The notes under the pieces are model-generated. The model ran no database searches. It was given only the letters and a program-made list of their open reading frames with translations, and was not told the origin of the DNA. The translations under genes and the position numbers were made by a program. Below are positions 46,490 through 57,050 of a stretch of DNA of 64,000 nucleotides, in pieces. Source of the stretch: Anastrepha obliqua (lineage: Eukaryota > Arthropoda > Insecta > Diptera > Tephritidae); assembly GCF_027943255.1 (NCBI RefSeq), contig NC_072893.1:1736001-1800000 (forward strand). Reading direction: 5' to 3'. Every line of letters begins with the position of its first letter. The first letter of the stretch is position 1.

Positions 46490-47995
46490 ATAGAAAAGGA
46501 AAATAAAATTATCACCTTTCGTTAGGTATTTGGCTGAGCTTCTCCTCACAATTGTAATGCGGTCTTGCAAATTGAAGGACCTGCAGCGATTTTTTTTTTT
46601 CATCTTAAAAATGTTATCAGATTTGTCTTTTGCCATTTCTAGTGTTGTATATTTTTAAAAAATTATTCGCCTTTGCTTTCAACAAATCGCAGTCGATTAT
46701 TAACACACTGGCTAACGCATATTTTGGTTGGCATAAAAACCAAATCGTTGTAATTTTTTCATTCTTCACTTAATGGCGCGAATATAAGCTGCCGAGCAAT
46801 ATCTAATAAGTGGAAAAGTATTCTTACAATAAAACTCATAAAAGTCAACTTTGTTTTAAACAGCCATAAAGGCTCAAGCGAATAAAGACAAATACTGATT
46901 CTACATTCTTGTGCATACATACATGCATACCGATGTATATTACTTTATAATGATGTTTGACGGTTTAACCCTGCCCCACACCGTCTTTAACGCAAGACCT
47001 TGCATTTCACGCAAGCGAAGAACACGAAGAGCACAAAGCCGAACACGAATTGTTGGCAGAACTTCACATACGAAGTGGCGCACATCCAGCCATATTTATG
47101 GATTAAATGTGCCGTTAAAAAACCATTTAGGATCAGTTTAATGTGCTCATCACCAGAACGTTGCCAGCATACGAAAACAATGAATGAATCAACGTTCCGT
47201 TACAAACACACACTCCGCAATATACCGCACACATACGCATGTCACATAAAGCATTCAATGCATTTAAATGCTAGTTTAAGACTATCAGCGGCGGTACCCG
47301 AGAGGGGAGTGGAAAAAGTAGAAGGCACAATTTGTAATCACTGCGGCAGGCTGGAAAAAAGCTGAAAACTGGAATGAGACAAGCTAAAAAACTTGATAGG
47401 CTTAGTGGGTAATCGCTGCATTGCCAGACACGCAGCGGCGCAAAAACAAAATGTCCAAGACAACCACCAATTCAGCTTTAGAACTCTTGAATAAAACAAA
47501 AAACTCCACGGCACAAAGACAATTTGCGCTAGCAACAACAATGAGAGAACAAACGAGGAAAAGCTTTGCTTGAATTATAAATTCATAAGAGGAAAAGTAT
47601 GGATTTGTTATGATAACGAAAACAAGCAACCAGCTAAGCAGGCGGTGACACAAGAAAAAACAAAAATCTCGCAGACACGGCGCACACATTTTCACACCGC
47701 TGCTCACAATGATGACGACTAAGGCAAACACGCAAAGGGGCAACCGATGAAAAAACAAAGCGCGCTTATTTGTATATTAAAAATGCGATTAGACGCGCCT
47801 TAAAGAGAGCGTCAAGAAGATTATCTCACCCATCAATGTTGATATTGCCTTCGTTGTTTCAACTGTCCGCTTGGCTGCAGTGTTGCCTAGCTTCGAGGCT
47901 TGACCTCACGTATTATCCGCCACTGACTCACAAACTTACTGTTAACTTCGTATTTTTCATATTTTGGAATTTCCGAAGGCTTATTTCATAATAGT
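46490..47995. other. Unassigned spacer
   Basis: No transposon or exon signature is recognised. The longest frame (47000-47365, 121 codons) has no motif. Confidence 0.4.
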
Positions 47996-47997
47996 GA

Positions 47998-48320
47998 AGA
48001 TAGGGTCACATGGAGTGCTTAAAAGAAGGATTCTGCGGAAGATTTTTGGATTTGCAATGAGCTCTATGAGCTTTACGACGGCAAAAACATAGCGCAGCGG
48101 ATAAAGATCCAGCGGGTACGCTTGCTGGGTCATGTCGTCCGAATGGATACAAACGATCCGGCTCTGAAAGTATTCGATGCGGTACCAGCTGGTGGTAGCA
48201 GAAGAACAAGAAGGAAAAATCAAGTGGAGAAGAACTTGGCTTCCAACTGGCGCCGTTTAACACGAGAAAGAAACGACTGGCGTACTTTGTTACACAATAC
48301 GGCCGCCGTAGCTAAATCGA
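47998..48320 (+). pseudogene. Retrotransposon tail family, copy 5
   Basis: The segment starts near RRILRKIFGFAM (48025-48060), the part following the RT domain. It continues in the frame 48122-48300 as MLGHVVRMDTNDPALKVFDA, VPAGGSRRTRRKNQ, VEKNLASNWRRLTRERNDWR and TLLHNT. It therefore reaches further 5' than the other four copies. A small deletion (LG/V- before NWRR) and a frameshift near 48080-48120 are present. The orientation is opposite to the copy at 42.6 kb. A SINE piece follows directly. Confidence 0.75.
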
Positions 48321-48324
48321 TATG

Positions 48325-48480
48325 TGCGTCGGAGGGACCCGGTTCGAAACTCACTGTGAACTGATGAACGGCATGAAAAAGATCATCAAAAAATCTATCT
48401 GCCGTTCGCAGACGGCATGGATTGGCCAACTACGGATTAGTGATTACCCCACACGGACCAGAGCCAATAATAGGAACTAG
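48325..48480 (+). repeat. SINE fragment, B box and distal part
   Basis: ggacccggttcgaaactcac (near 48337-48356) is a good tRNA-type B box context. After a deletion comes cggcatgaaaaagatcatca and atctatctgccgttcgcaga, which in the SINE layout I know lies 3' of the segment found at 18925 and 61975. The A box is missing. It is a mosaic of SINE parts joined to the end of a retrotransposon tail. Confidence 0.45.
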
Positions 48481-49170
48481 TTTCACCGAAATCATGGATT
48501 GAATCAGAGGTTATGTATGCAGTTTACATAAAAAACGATGATCCAGTCTGGAATGCTGCAGAGGGTCGGTGTTATTACAGGGCATAACCCATGGGGTCAG
48601 CATATGATCACCATTCAAATCACTGAGAACCTGATTTCCCTGGATTAGAGGAGGCAATAAGCACTGAGCATTTTGCATGTGCGTGTCCTGCCTTTGCTAG
48701 AACAAGGCTACGAATTTTGGGTTCTGAGATCATGAGAATGAGCAAAATTCGTTCTCTTACACGGGAGTATATTTTTAGGTTTGCTAAAGAATCTGAAAAA
48801 CTCTCACAGAACTAGGTATATGTATAGATATATGAATAGAGGCGTATTCTATGCTATCTCTTTATTTCTGTTTCTTATCTTCTTTTCCTCTTGACTACCT
48901 TTCCGTTTACTTTAAAGAACTTGAATACAAATGGGTTTTTTAGCCTGAGTGTTTTAGTAGTTACCAATCCATCGGTACTTCCTAACTCGCCCTTTTAGAA
49001 TTTCAATTTCATGACTAATACAAATACTGTTTTTAACAGACTTTTAGTAGGAGTTTGTTTTCAATCACTTCCGTGGGTTTAGTTTTTCTCCACGTGCACA
49101 AATCTCGCCATTTCTTCATTCAGTTACGCGGATTTCTACATAAGTTCTGAGGTATGGCGAAACCAACGCG
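48481..49170. other. Unassigned sequence
   Basis: I see no recognisable feature in this stretch. Confidence 0.45.
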
Positions 49171-49289
49171 AATATATCAAATCTGGTGCTGCTGTCGTAG
49201 AGTTTTGACAAAGGTCTGTAAATTATGTTCATCTTGATGCACAATATTTTCAAAAACAATGAAGCCTTTTCCAATTAACATTAATTCAT

Positions 49290-49690
49290 CACTGTTAGCT
49301 GACAACACCCTGGTCGTGTCTTCGCGTGCTATTGCATATGCCTCCAATTGTCTCGGTTTCCTGCCTGCGTCCTCCATGACCGAAATCCCAAAGAACCTGC
49401 GTCTTCATTTACACCGCCAATCCATCGGAACAGCAGGCGACACCTTCTTCTTTGTCTGCGGCACTTTCCGAAGAATATTTTTTGGGGTGGGTAATCGGTA
49501 TTAACTCGTAATAAGTGGTCAGCCGATCTCAGTCTGCTGACCGTTATGGTGATTATTACAGACGAGAGCACGTACATTTTTTCGAATTCATGATTGCAGT
49601 GTTTTCGCCATTCGCCTTTGTCACACATCGCGGCGGTTCGCCATACGGGTTCTGTTAGCAGTCTTGCTTTCAATTGTCTGCCCCAAAACT
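49290..49690 (-). pseudogene. Non-LTR retrotransposon ORF2 C-terminal tail, second type
   Basis: The minus-strand frame from 49700 reads SADHLLRVNTDYPPQKIFFG, then KCRRQRRRCRLLFRWIGGVN, EDAGSLGFRSWRTQAGNRDN and WRHMQ. After a one-base shift it gives HAKTRPGCC. This follows the GH-LR, RRRGRPRLRWIDGVNEDA-LG-RNWR, DR-NWR and AKTRPG pattern of non-LTR tails. It is related in kind to the five-copy family but clearly distinct in sequence (IDGVNEDA rather than KDQVEKDL). The frame is open over 120 codons. No RT domain is recognisable upstream. Confidence 0.65.
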
Positions 49691-49699
49691 TAAGTAGCA

Positions 49700-51536
49700 T
49701 CCCTCGTATTAACTCAAAGTAAATAAAAGCATATTTGCATACAAGGCTTATATAGGTGCGTTTGGATTGGCTTGAAACCTGATTTAAAAACTTCCTTCCG
49801 CAATGCTCGCCACCAATATTTTCAAACTCATCAATTTTCCTTCTTTTGCTTATCGTAAAATGATTTTAAGAAGAAAACTGTTCTTTTGTTCTTTAATTAG
49901 CCTGTTTTGAAATCATTTCACTTTAACGCGAAAAAAATTCCGCTCTCCCCTAGCAAACTATTACGTTGATGTGTTCTGCTGCAGTTGAATAGAATTAAAG
50001 GTGGACTTTTTCCTTTCAGACTCTACATATTTACAGTGGTGTAACACTAAATATAAACAACGAATAGCACAAGGCTTCCACAATGAAAAACTCACCTTCT
50101 GTTTAAATTCATTAGATTTCATGTCTATACAACCTCCACCAAACAGCGGCAACTCCACTCAGCACCAGTCACTCTCCGCTGTGCGAATACAAAATACGAA
50201 ATACGATTTTGTCAATTGCGGGCATTGTCTCGTAGGCTGAGATGACGGGACTAAGCGTCGGTGGGCACTTCCATTGAGTTTCATTGTCCTTCAGCAGAGC
50301 CGGCTGAAGTGAGTGCGTGGACTGCGTGCCTCGCTCCAATTTCTGAAAAAGAAAGAGAATTCACTCGATGCACGAAGTACAGCACATACCCACCCATATG
50401 CAGGAATTTACTAACCCACCAATGACGCCTGCATTTAAACGATGTGAAGGGCATATGCGCCCGTTTCGCTGCCACAGTCCCAACGGAGCGACGCTTCGCG
50501 ACCAAAGGAGAAATGTAGCAGGCACCGCAGACTCAAAATGAATGGACGCACTTTTGTCTAATTTGTGGTGATGTTCTAGTTGGCATTTGCAAGCCTTGCA
50601 AACGTATTGTTATTTTGAGCGTCGGGCAGAAACATCATGAATTTCTTCTTTTTTTTGCCACCGCAAAAATCGTTATTGTTTGAGAATTTTTGGGATTTTT
50701 AATTAAAAATAAACCCAAGCGTATAGGAAAATATTCGTGTATATACGAAATAGCACTTCGCTAACAAATCGAAGGTAGGCCAAGTATACTTGACGATTGA
50801 CCTACAGTTTAGATAAAAAACGAGAATACTGAATCGAATTAACGACCTGAAGTATTTGCTTCAGGACATTGGTCGCGTTGACTAAATTGAGTGTAAAACG
50901 AATGCAGCTTTCCCTGACATAAGTTCTAGGAAACTGAAGTCTAAATCAGTAAAAACTGGAGACATAAATTGAAAATTGTCAAAGTTTTGGAGGAAATATA
51001 TTTTCTTTTCAACCCAAATGCCGTGCCAGAAACGTGTAGCGCCAACCAAAAAATATCACAAGTCCTAACTCCCTGTCTGACATCCACCATTTCAGTTATT
51101 GATATCCCTAAAGGTTGAAAATTGGCAGCGTCGCTGATATGTCTGTCTATCTCCTATTTCCGAACTATTAGCCACAACTAGAGGAATGAGATGAAGTGCG
51201 AGCATTACCATTTCGCAACAATTTTATTTCCGGAAGGACGCAGTTGATGGGGAAAAACGCATCGGGTTCGTAGTCCAGTGATTCACAGCCATTCAAAACA
51301 ACTCACTTTGTCGTCATCAAATTATGCATCCGCTGGATATTTTCAATGGAGCATTGTGCAAAATTCGTGATTGTAACTTCACTTACAACAAAAATGTAGC
51401 CAAAAAAATAGTTCAGCGTACGGAAAACATTTTTCAGTGCTGTTTTCAAAACTCAGCACCCGCCAACAAGACTTCATAAAAATTAAAAAAAGGAACAAAA
51501 CTTTATATTTTCGGTATATTAATGGTTTATTCGAGA
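49700..51536. other. Unassigned AT-rich sequence
   Basis: Short frames only. No transposon motif or RNA is recognised in 1.8 kb. Confidence 0.45.
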
Positions 51537-51845
51537 GGTTAGGTTAGGTTGACATTGAGCGACGCATAGACGGGTTCGGTCCATAGCGATACCAGGTGGA
51601 GCTCATTAGTTATGCGTTTTGAAATAGTCCACCCACATGGAGCCTATTTCTATTGCGAATTTAAGAAGACATTTCCAACCCACTGCTGAGAAGTCTTTCA
51701 ATCCGTCAAACTGCGTTGCAATTAAATATTTTAAGTGTATTTTGAATAACGAAGGACACCCGCAGTGGAGATGCTCTACAATTTCGCCTGAGCCCTGCTC
51801 CCTACATTTCCTGCATTCTTCGCTGTCCGAGATTCCTATCTTATA
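51537..51845 (-). mobile_element. 3' end of a non-LTR retrotransposon
   Basis: On the minus strand the Cys-rich ORF2 C-terminus reads IGISDSEECRKCREQGSGEI, VEHLHCGCPSLFKIHLKYLI and DFSAVGWKCLLKFAIEIG, with the C-x2-C...H-x4-C set intact. About 60 bases of 3' UTR end in AACCTAACCTAACC (plus strand ggttaggttaggtt, 51537-51550). The copy at 34320-35135 ends the same way. Upstream of 51845 the element is interrupted by a SINE, and the RNase H part appears beyond it at 52025-52165. Confidence 0.7.
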
Positions 51846-51852
51846 AGCATAA

Positions 51853-51955
51853 GCTGCCGCGGTAGCCGAATGGGTTAGTGCGTGACTAGCGTTCGGAATT
51901 CAGAGAGAACGTAGGCTCGAATGAAACACCAAAATTAAGAAAAAGTTTTTTCTCT
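51853..51955 (+). repeat. tRNA-derived SINE head
   Basis: An A-box-like TAGCCGAATGGG (51863-51874) and a B-box-like GGCTCGAAT (51914-51922) are spaced about 40 bp apart inside a tRNA-like stretch (gccgcggtagccgaatgggt and onward). This is followed by gaaacaccaaaattaagaaa, the body start of a SINE type I associate with tephritids. The acceptor-stem pairing expected of a true tRNA is absent, so this is not a tRNA gene. It lies between the RNase H and Cys-tail parts of a minus-strand retrotransposon, consistent with insertion into it. Confidence 0.65.
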
Positions 51956-52024
51956 TACAAGCTCTTCAAATTATACTGAATTTTCTGATCATGTTTTCGT
52001 CTAGTTGCTTGTATAATAGTCAAA

Positions 52025-52165
52025 TTGACTTTACTTTTTCGTTAACAAAGTACGAGAATAGAGAGAGTTCGTTTTTCGCTATGCCGCCTATTACCTCGTT
52101 CGGTTCAATGTCTTTATGGCCTGGACCCCAATAGAAATGCAGCTTACAATTCGCCTATCTTTACT
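52025..52165 (-). pseudogene. Non-LTR RNase H end fragment
   Basis: The minus strand reads LHFYWGPGHKDIEPNEVIGG, then IAKNELSLFS (52160-52053). This is the last RNase H motif (V-GH-DIEPNE-AD-IAK), with the final Asp of the NE-AD motif reading Gly. Order and strand fit the 3' end at 51537-51845, so both probably belong to one copy. Confidence 0.65.
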
Positions 52166-52169
52166 CGAA

Positions 52170-52785
52170 AGATGTTCCCATTATTTAAGTGGCTGCTTTG
52201 GATGGGTTCGCAGGTATGCATCTGTTAATTCACCTATTCAATACCTCGGTGACGTTTTGTGGCTCTACCTCACGAATGGATTGCTCGATGTTTGGCTTAA
52301 TGATCTGAATCCTTAATTGATTCTTCCGATAACATTGCTCCTTCATGACAACCTACAAAAAGCATGTCGTCACCCGACGGCTAATAACGCGAATACGAAT
52401 CTTGGAGCGCAAAATATCGATTCTGGCATATGCTGTGTAGCGGTGAAACCAAGCATCCTGCAAGTCCATGCCTGCAATTTCCGGCCTGTAAGTTTAAACT
52501 AGCGCTTCCAGAAACGTTTTGATGAAGCCAATGTTGACACCGCTCAATTAAGAAAAAAAAGAAATGAATAAAAAGGAAAATCTACGCGCATTTGAATTAC
52601 ATTAGAAATATGAATTATAAAATGCATAGTCCAATTATAAAAAGCATTGTCCGAAAAATGTAATAGAATCTAGCGATTCCTAGTGTGTGCCATCAATTAT
52701 CTACTACATCGATTATTGCGACAGTAGCAGCAGCGCCACCTGAGTTCCAACGAAGAGGGGGAAGCTGGGAAGCACTCTTCATGAG
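52170..52785. other. Unassigned sequence
   Basis: No motif is recognised. It may include more of the decayed retrotransposon whose 3' parts lie at 51537-52165. Confidence 0.35.
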
Positions 52786-52790
52786 AGCCT

Positions 52791-52830
52791 TATTTATATA
52801 AAAAATGGGAGTACTCAAACTAGTCGCAGC
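52791..52830 (+). promoter_or_regulatory. TATA-type core promoter candidate
   Basis: TATTTATATAAAAAA (52791-52805) is followed 20-35 bases later by ctcaaactagtcgcagctct, where a start site would fall. The GC content then rises (accagctccgtacgagtgg) in the manner of a 5' UTR. No recognisable ORF follows on the plus strand. It could equally be an LTR-type promoter scrap. Confidence 0.25.
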
Positions 52831-53000
52831 TCTGAATTCACTGGAAGCGCACCAGCTCCGTACGAGTGGATTTAACCGCAGAGAGCTCTAGCACCAACCG
52901 CTACTTTCACGCCCAAGTGCTTGTGTGTGTTTTCTCGACGTTTTTGTTTAATTTGTGCATGAATCCTTTAATCAAAATTCCAAACTTTATTCTTCTCTAA

Positions 53001-53198
53001 TTACATTAAGTCACTATTCGATATTGGTGGAGAAGGCATTCCAGATGTTGCAGCATCAGCTTGTGTTGTTGTGGCGCCTAGCTTGCTTGGCTTTAGATTG
53101 CGCATATAATTACTTACGTACATATGGACATTAATCCAATTATTGTTGCTGGGAGTATCGATACCTCTTTTTTGTTGTTGATAAATTAAATTTGGCAT
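53001..53198 (-). CDS. Possible terminal coding exon, unrecognised
   Basis: The minus-strand frame of 65 codons ends in a stop at 53001. A canonical poly(A) signal (AATAAA, plus-strand tttatt at 52986-52991) lies 10 bases further on. The last 34 residues (from MRNLKPSKLG to ISNSDLM) are rich in Ser, Thr, Ala and Pro, as in many fly protein C-termini. No splice acceptor with a pyrimidine tract is evident. A strong donor-like GTAAGT in the middle of the frame argues against a simple exon. No family is recognised; it may be chance. Confidence 0.2.
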   Translation of the reverse strand: MPNLIYQQQKRGIDTPSNNNWINVHMYVSNYMRNLKPSKLGATTTQADAATSGMPSPPISNSDLM

Positions 53199-55765
53199 TA
53201 TGCTTCCTTATGCTTCCTCTTGCCTCTGCTCCAGCCTCTACTTAATGGTGTTGAAATTAAATTAATTGAATGTAAAATGGAATTTATTTTGGCGTACAGA
53301 CATACACAGATATGCAAACAGTTACAGTTGCCATACACAGACACACTTACATACTTATGTGTGCGGTATGTGCCTTCCATCACTTGCGATGCCCGCATTT
53401 TTGGTTGTTACCACATGCAGCTCGACAGCTCGGCAGCGTGGCAACTTAGCAACTCGAGAGTATTACAGTTCGATCCATTAATTCAGCGCCGACTCAGCAG
53501 GTGCACAACTTGCAAATGGCATTTTTATCGATGAGCGAAACGCACCGAATACTTTGCCGAGATGGGAGTCTTTCGGCGCTAGTCGTCTATCCGCACTTCA
53601 ACTTTCTAATTGATTTATAAGTGGAGCTTTCGAATGCAATTAATGTCGCTGCCGCAGGACTGGAGTGGTAGGCATTTTCCTAAAATTACCTTTAAATTTT
53701 CTCCGGTTTTTGGCAGCATGGCAAATAATAAATGAACTGTCGGCAGTCATCAACATAATTTTACTATTCATTAACTTTAGGTGCTTTCGGCTCACTTCGA
53801 AAGAATGGAGCGCAATTAAGACTGCTGTAAATATTTGTTTGACATGGCGACCATTAAGGCGAAGACTGCTTGGATTAAACTTAGTGGCTGTTAAGCCAAA
53901 GGTCGTGAGTTCGGGACCAGCAAAAGTTACTTCTGAAAGCGCGCGCACCTCTGCAGACACTGGCAATTCTGCGCTGAAAACCCAGTTTTGCCTTTTAAAG
54001 TAAGTGCGCTCCATTTGTGGTAGAACAAACGCCGCACCATAAATTGAAGCAGTTGGTTCTAATGAAATAAATAAATTTGCCCAACATATGCTTACCCCAT
54101 TCTTGCAACCGAGTCCTCAGTTCAACCTTTCCACCCGCCCTAGAGTCAACAACTAATTAATCGTTAGAGTCTCTCCACAACCCAGTTCTCTTCCCACTCT
54201 AATCGATCTAATGGCACTCATATTGCAACGCATATTTTCCACCGGTGGCTGCATGCCACAAACGGCTCAAAGCTAATAACAACAACGCTTCTTGTAGAAC
54301 ACCACTACTTTGCATATATGAAATCAAATCGAAATTTCGTTTGCATAAATTTGAATTTTTCGCTCTAAGGCAAAATTACAAGCAATACATATTTATGACG
54401 GCAGTCATCTTTGCCAACTGCGCATTGGGGAGTCAGCCACTACGCGACTTCTCTTCGGTGGCGACTAACTACCTGATACGCGTATCCCATACTGGATTCC
54501 ATTGGCTTGCCTAGTCGAACAGAAATCGAAAATGATTGGCATATCTCTTCGCCGCAGACGCCCACCCACTTTGCGCTGCTTGCACACACACAAGCAAATG
54601 AGAGTAAAACTCCGTATGACGCGAACTGTACGCCACCGCTAGCGGCAACGTCGTCACCTGGAGCCAACCCTGCGCCAAATGCATGTGTAGTGGTGTGTGT
54701 ACACTACATGCGAGCATATTTGCAAACAACTCTTTGTGGTAGCCACACGTTTACGCAAAATCAAAATAGTGCACTGGCACTGGCACACGCGTCTCCCACC
54801 CGCACGTCGCAACGACCGAAACTCGCACAACAATCACCCCGCCACCATGCCACCATGCCACCCCATCACCCCTCCACTGCATCGCTTCAAGAATAGTTGC
54901 GTTCTGCGTTTTCACTTTATATGTATGTGAGCATGTCAGTGACTGTGTAAGTCGCAGTGCGGCAAGGGATTAGAGAGTAGTTGCGCATTGAAAGTGAACT
55001 AAAGGCAGTATGAAAGTGTCGAGAATTCCCAATGCAATACGTCTGGAGAACGTCATGTTGATTTAATTCAGATTTCCATACACATCTAAAAGGGATCCCA
55101 TGCCAACAACAAAGTAAGCACACACGTCGGAAAAATGAACTACATAAAAGGAAGGGCGGGAAAGGATTCTAACGACGAAAATTCTTATTTCACGCCTTAC
55201 CGCAAAACGTCAGTGCAAAAAGCTACAAGTTTTCTCATGTGACAGCAAATATGCCAGCCAACATGCATGCAACGCACACCCGCAAACCCTTAGACAGGAT
55301 ATAGACTCGCTCGCCTGCCACTTTGGCCAAACAAAGTGCGCACGGAGGGGGTATCTACGAGACATGAGAGGACACGCGTCATGAAGTGTGCATTACAAGC
55401 TGAGAGTTGCCATACCGTCGGGCAATAAATGACAATGGCAACGTCAGTGCTCGCGACAGTTATGCTGCTGCTAAAGGTAAAAGGTATAAATAGTGGCGCG
55501 GGGTAGGTGGGCGTAAATTCCCCGGGGACAACAGTTGAAGGCTTATAACTTTGCAATTAGATTATGGAGATTTTTATTGACAATTTTTAGGAAGAAACAC
55601 CGGAGATGAGAAAAAAATTCTACAATATCTGGTTTGTATCTATTACTAGGGATGTTGCGTTACTTAAAAGATATCGATGTAGCAGATGGCGGGAATCGAT
55701 ATTAAAATTTATATTCGATATTTTACGCTTTTGGTACTTTCTCTTGCGAGATGTGAAACATCGCT
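53199..55765. other. Spacer with scattered simple repeats
   Basis: No transposon motif is recognised. The frames around 53220-54014 and 54507-54930 are of chance length and overlap each other on both strands. Unique-looking DNA. Confidence 0.4.
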
Positions 55766-55767
55766 CT

Positions 55768-55880
55768 AGTATGGGTTCCAGGTCACAAGGATGCCGAGCC
55801 TAACGAAGGCGGATGAGCTTGCTAAGCTAGGATTCTTCTTAAGATCGGTCGAAGAGGAACCACTATTACAGCATTGCAGG
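55768..55880 (+). pseudogene. RNase H scrap of a non-LTR retrotransposon
   Basis: The sequence gtatgggttccaggtcacaa and the following bases read VWVPGHKDAEPNE and, after a one-base shift, ADELAKLGFFLRSVEEEPLL. This is the last RNase H motif plus linker of an I/LOA-like ORF2. It lies alone; the flanks show no further part of the same element. Confidence 0.65.
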
Positions 55881-56029
55881 TAGTCGAGGAAAGTGTTGTA
55901 GGAAAGAAGGGATTTACTCCGTAAAAACACAAAACCATTCCACTATCTGGTAGCGTATACCTCCCCATTTTCAAGTGTATAGTATAACAAACTCGTAACT
56001 GTCACCTGTCAAATTGTATTAACAGCTAG

Positions 56030-57050
56030 ACATTTTTTCTAGGTATCTACAAGAAACATTTAAACCGTTCGATACCCAGCAAGCAGCTGACATGCAACCT
56101 TGTCAATGTTCTGATTTTTTTACCGAAATTTCAGAAGACACTGTAACTGAACTGATTGAAGAGATAAATAAACTTAAGCAAACAAAGTCCCACGGATATG
56201 ATCTTTACATACAAAGTCAAATCTGAGACCGAATGATAGAAAATGCACTCGGAGGAAAAAAGGTATGCTCTGCGACCTTTCTCAACGTTGCAAAGGCTTT
56301 TGACAAAGTAGTCATGGCGGTCAACTAAATAAAATTAAGGCACTGCTGCCCGAACAATATTACCATATATGTGACTAAAGCCATATCTGTCGGATAGACC
56401 CTTCCGGGTCAAACAAGGGGATGAGTACAGTGAACTGAAAGGAATAGAAGCTGGAGTTCCTCAGGAGAATGTGTTGTTGTGTATACTTTAACATGTGATT
56501 TAATAATCAAGAAAAATCGCGTTACTTTTGCCGATTAAACAACAGAAATTTCAACTTCAATGAATGTTTTGCTTGGGTGGACAAAAACACGGCGAATTAA
56601 GCTCTACGAATGGAAATCAGTCCATATAAATTTCTCTTATAATAAAATAAGATATCTTCCATTATATGTTATCTAAGTGGCGTCCAAATACAGCGTTACA
56701 TCTCGCCGAAATACTTCGATATGGCTTTGGATGCTAAGCTTAAGTGGAACGAACTTCAAATCAAATATAAAAACCTCTATTGGCTTATGGGCAAAAGGTC
56801 CAAGTTATCAATATTCAGCAAAGTCCTGATGTACAAGCAAATTGTGAAACCTGTATGGTTATATGGAATACAACTTTGGGGTTGCTCAGGTTCCGTAAAT
56901 GCTCCTTGGTGTATTCGTCGAATCAATCGCCACCATAGTACAAAAGTATGCGAGGTCACACATAGATACACTTCAACAGCGAAACTTCGGTACTGTGTGA
57001 CCTAAGCAGTTCCAAGACAAGGCTTGAACGAAAGAAGCGTCATAATATCC
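56030..57050 (+). pseudogene. Jockey-clade reverse transcriptase remnant
   Basis: Parts of one ORF2 follow in order on the plus strand. TVTELIEEINKLKQTKSHGY (56140-56200) corresponds to the pre-RT motif with PG-D. FLNVAKAFDKV (near 56280-56312) is the RT motif with the first catalytic Asp replaced by Asn. GVPQ-like sequence follows near 56453-56480. Then come FADDTA-like decay near 56530, and after more shifts FDMALDAKLKWNE, NLYWLMGKRSKLSIFSKVLM, YKQIVKPVWLYGIQLWGCSG and NAPWCIRR (56721-56930). The YKQ-KPVWTYGIQLWG signature is diagnostic of the Jockey clade. Endonuclease and ORF1 are absent. Confidence 0.8.

Noticed and set aside
47000..47365. 121-codon open frame
   Set aside because: No motif, and overlapping frames exist; its composition resembles the flanking noncoding DNA.
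51853..51955. tRNA gene
   Set aside because: A and B boxes are present, but there is no matching acceptor stem and the sequence continues as a SINE body.
52791..52950. Solo LTR of a Gypsy-type element
   Set aside because: A TATA sequence is present, but no TG...CA ends, target duplication, primer site or polypurine tract could be identified.
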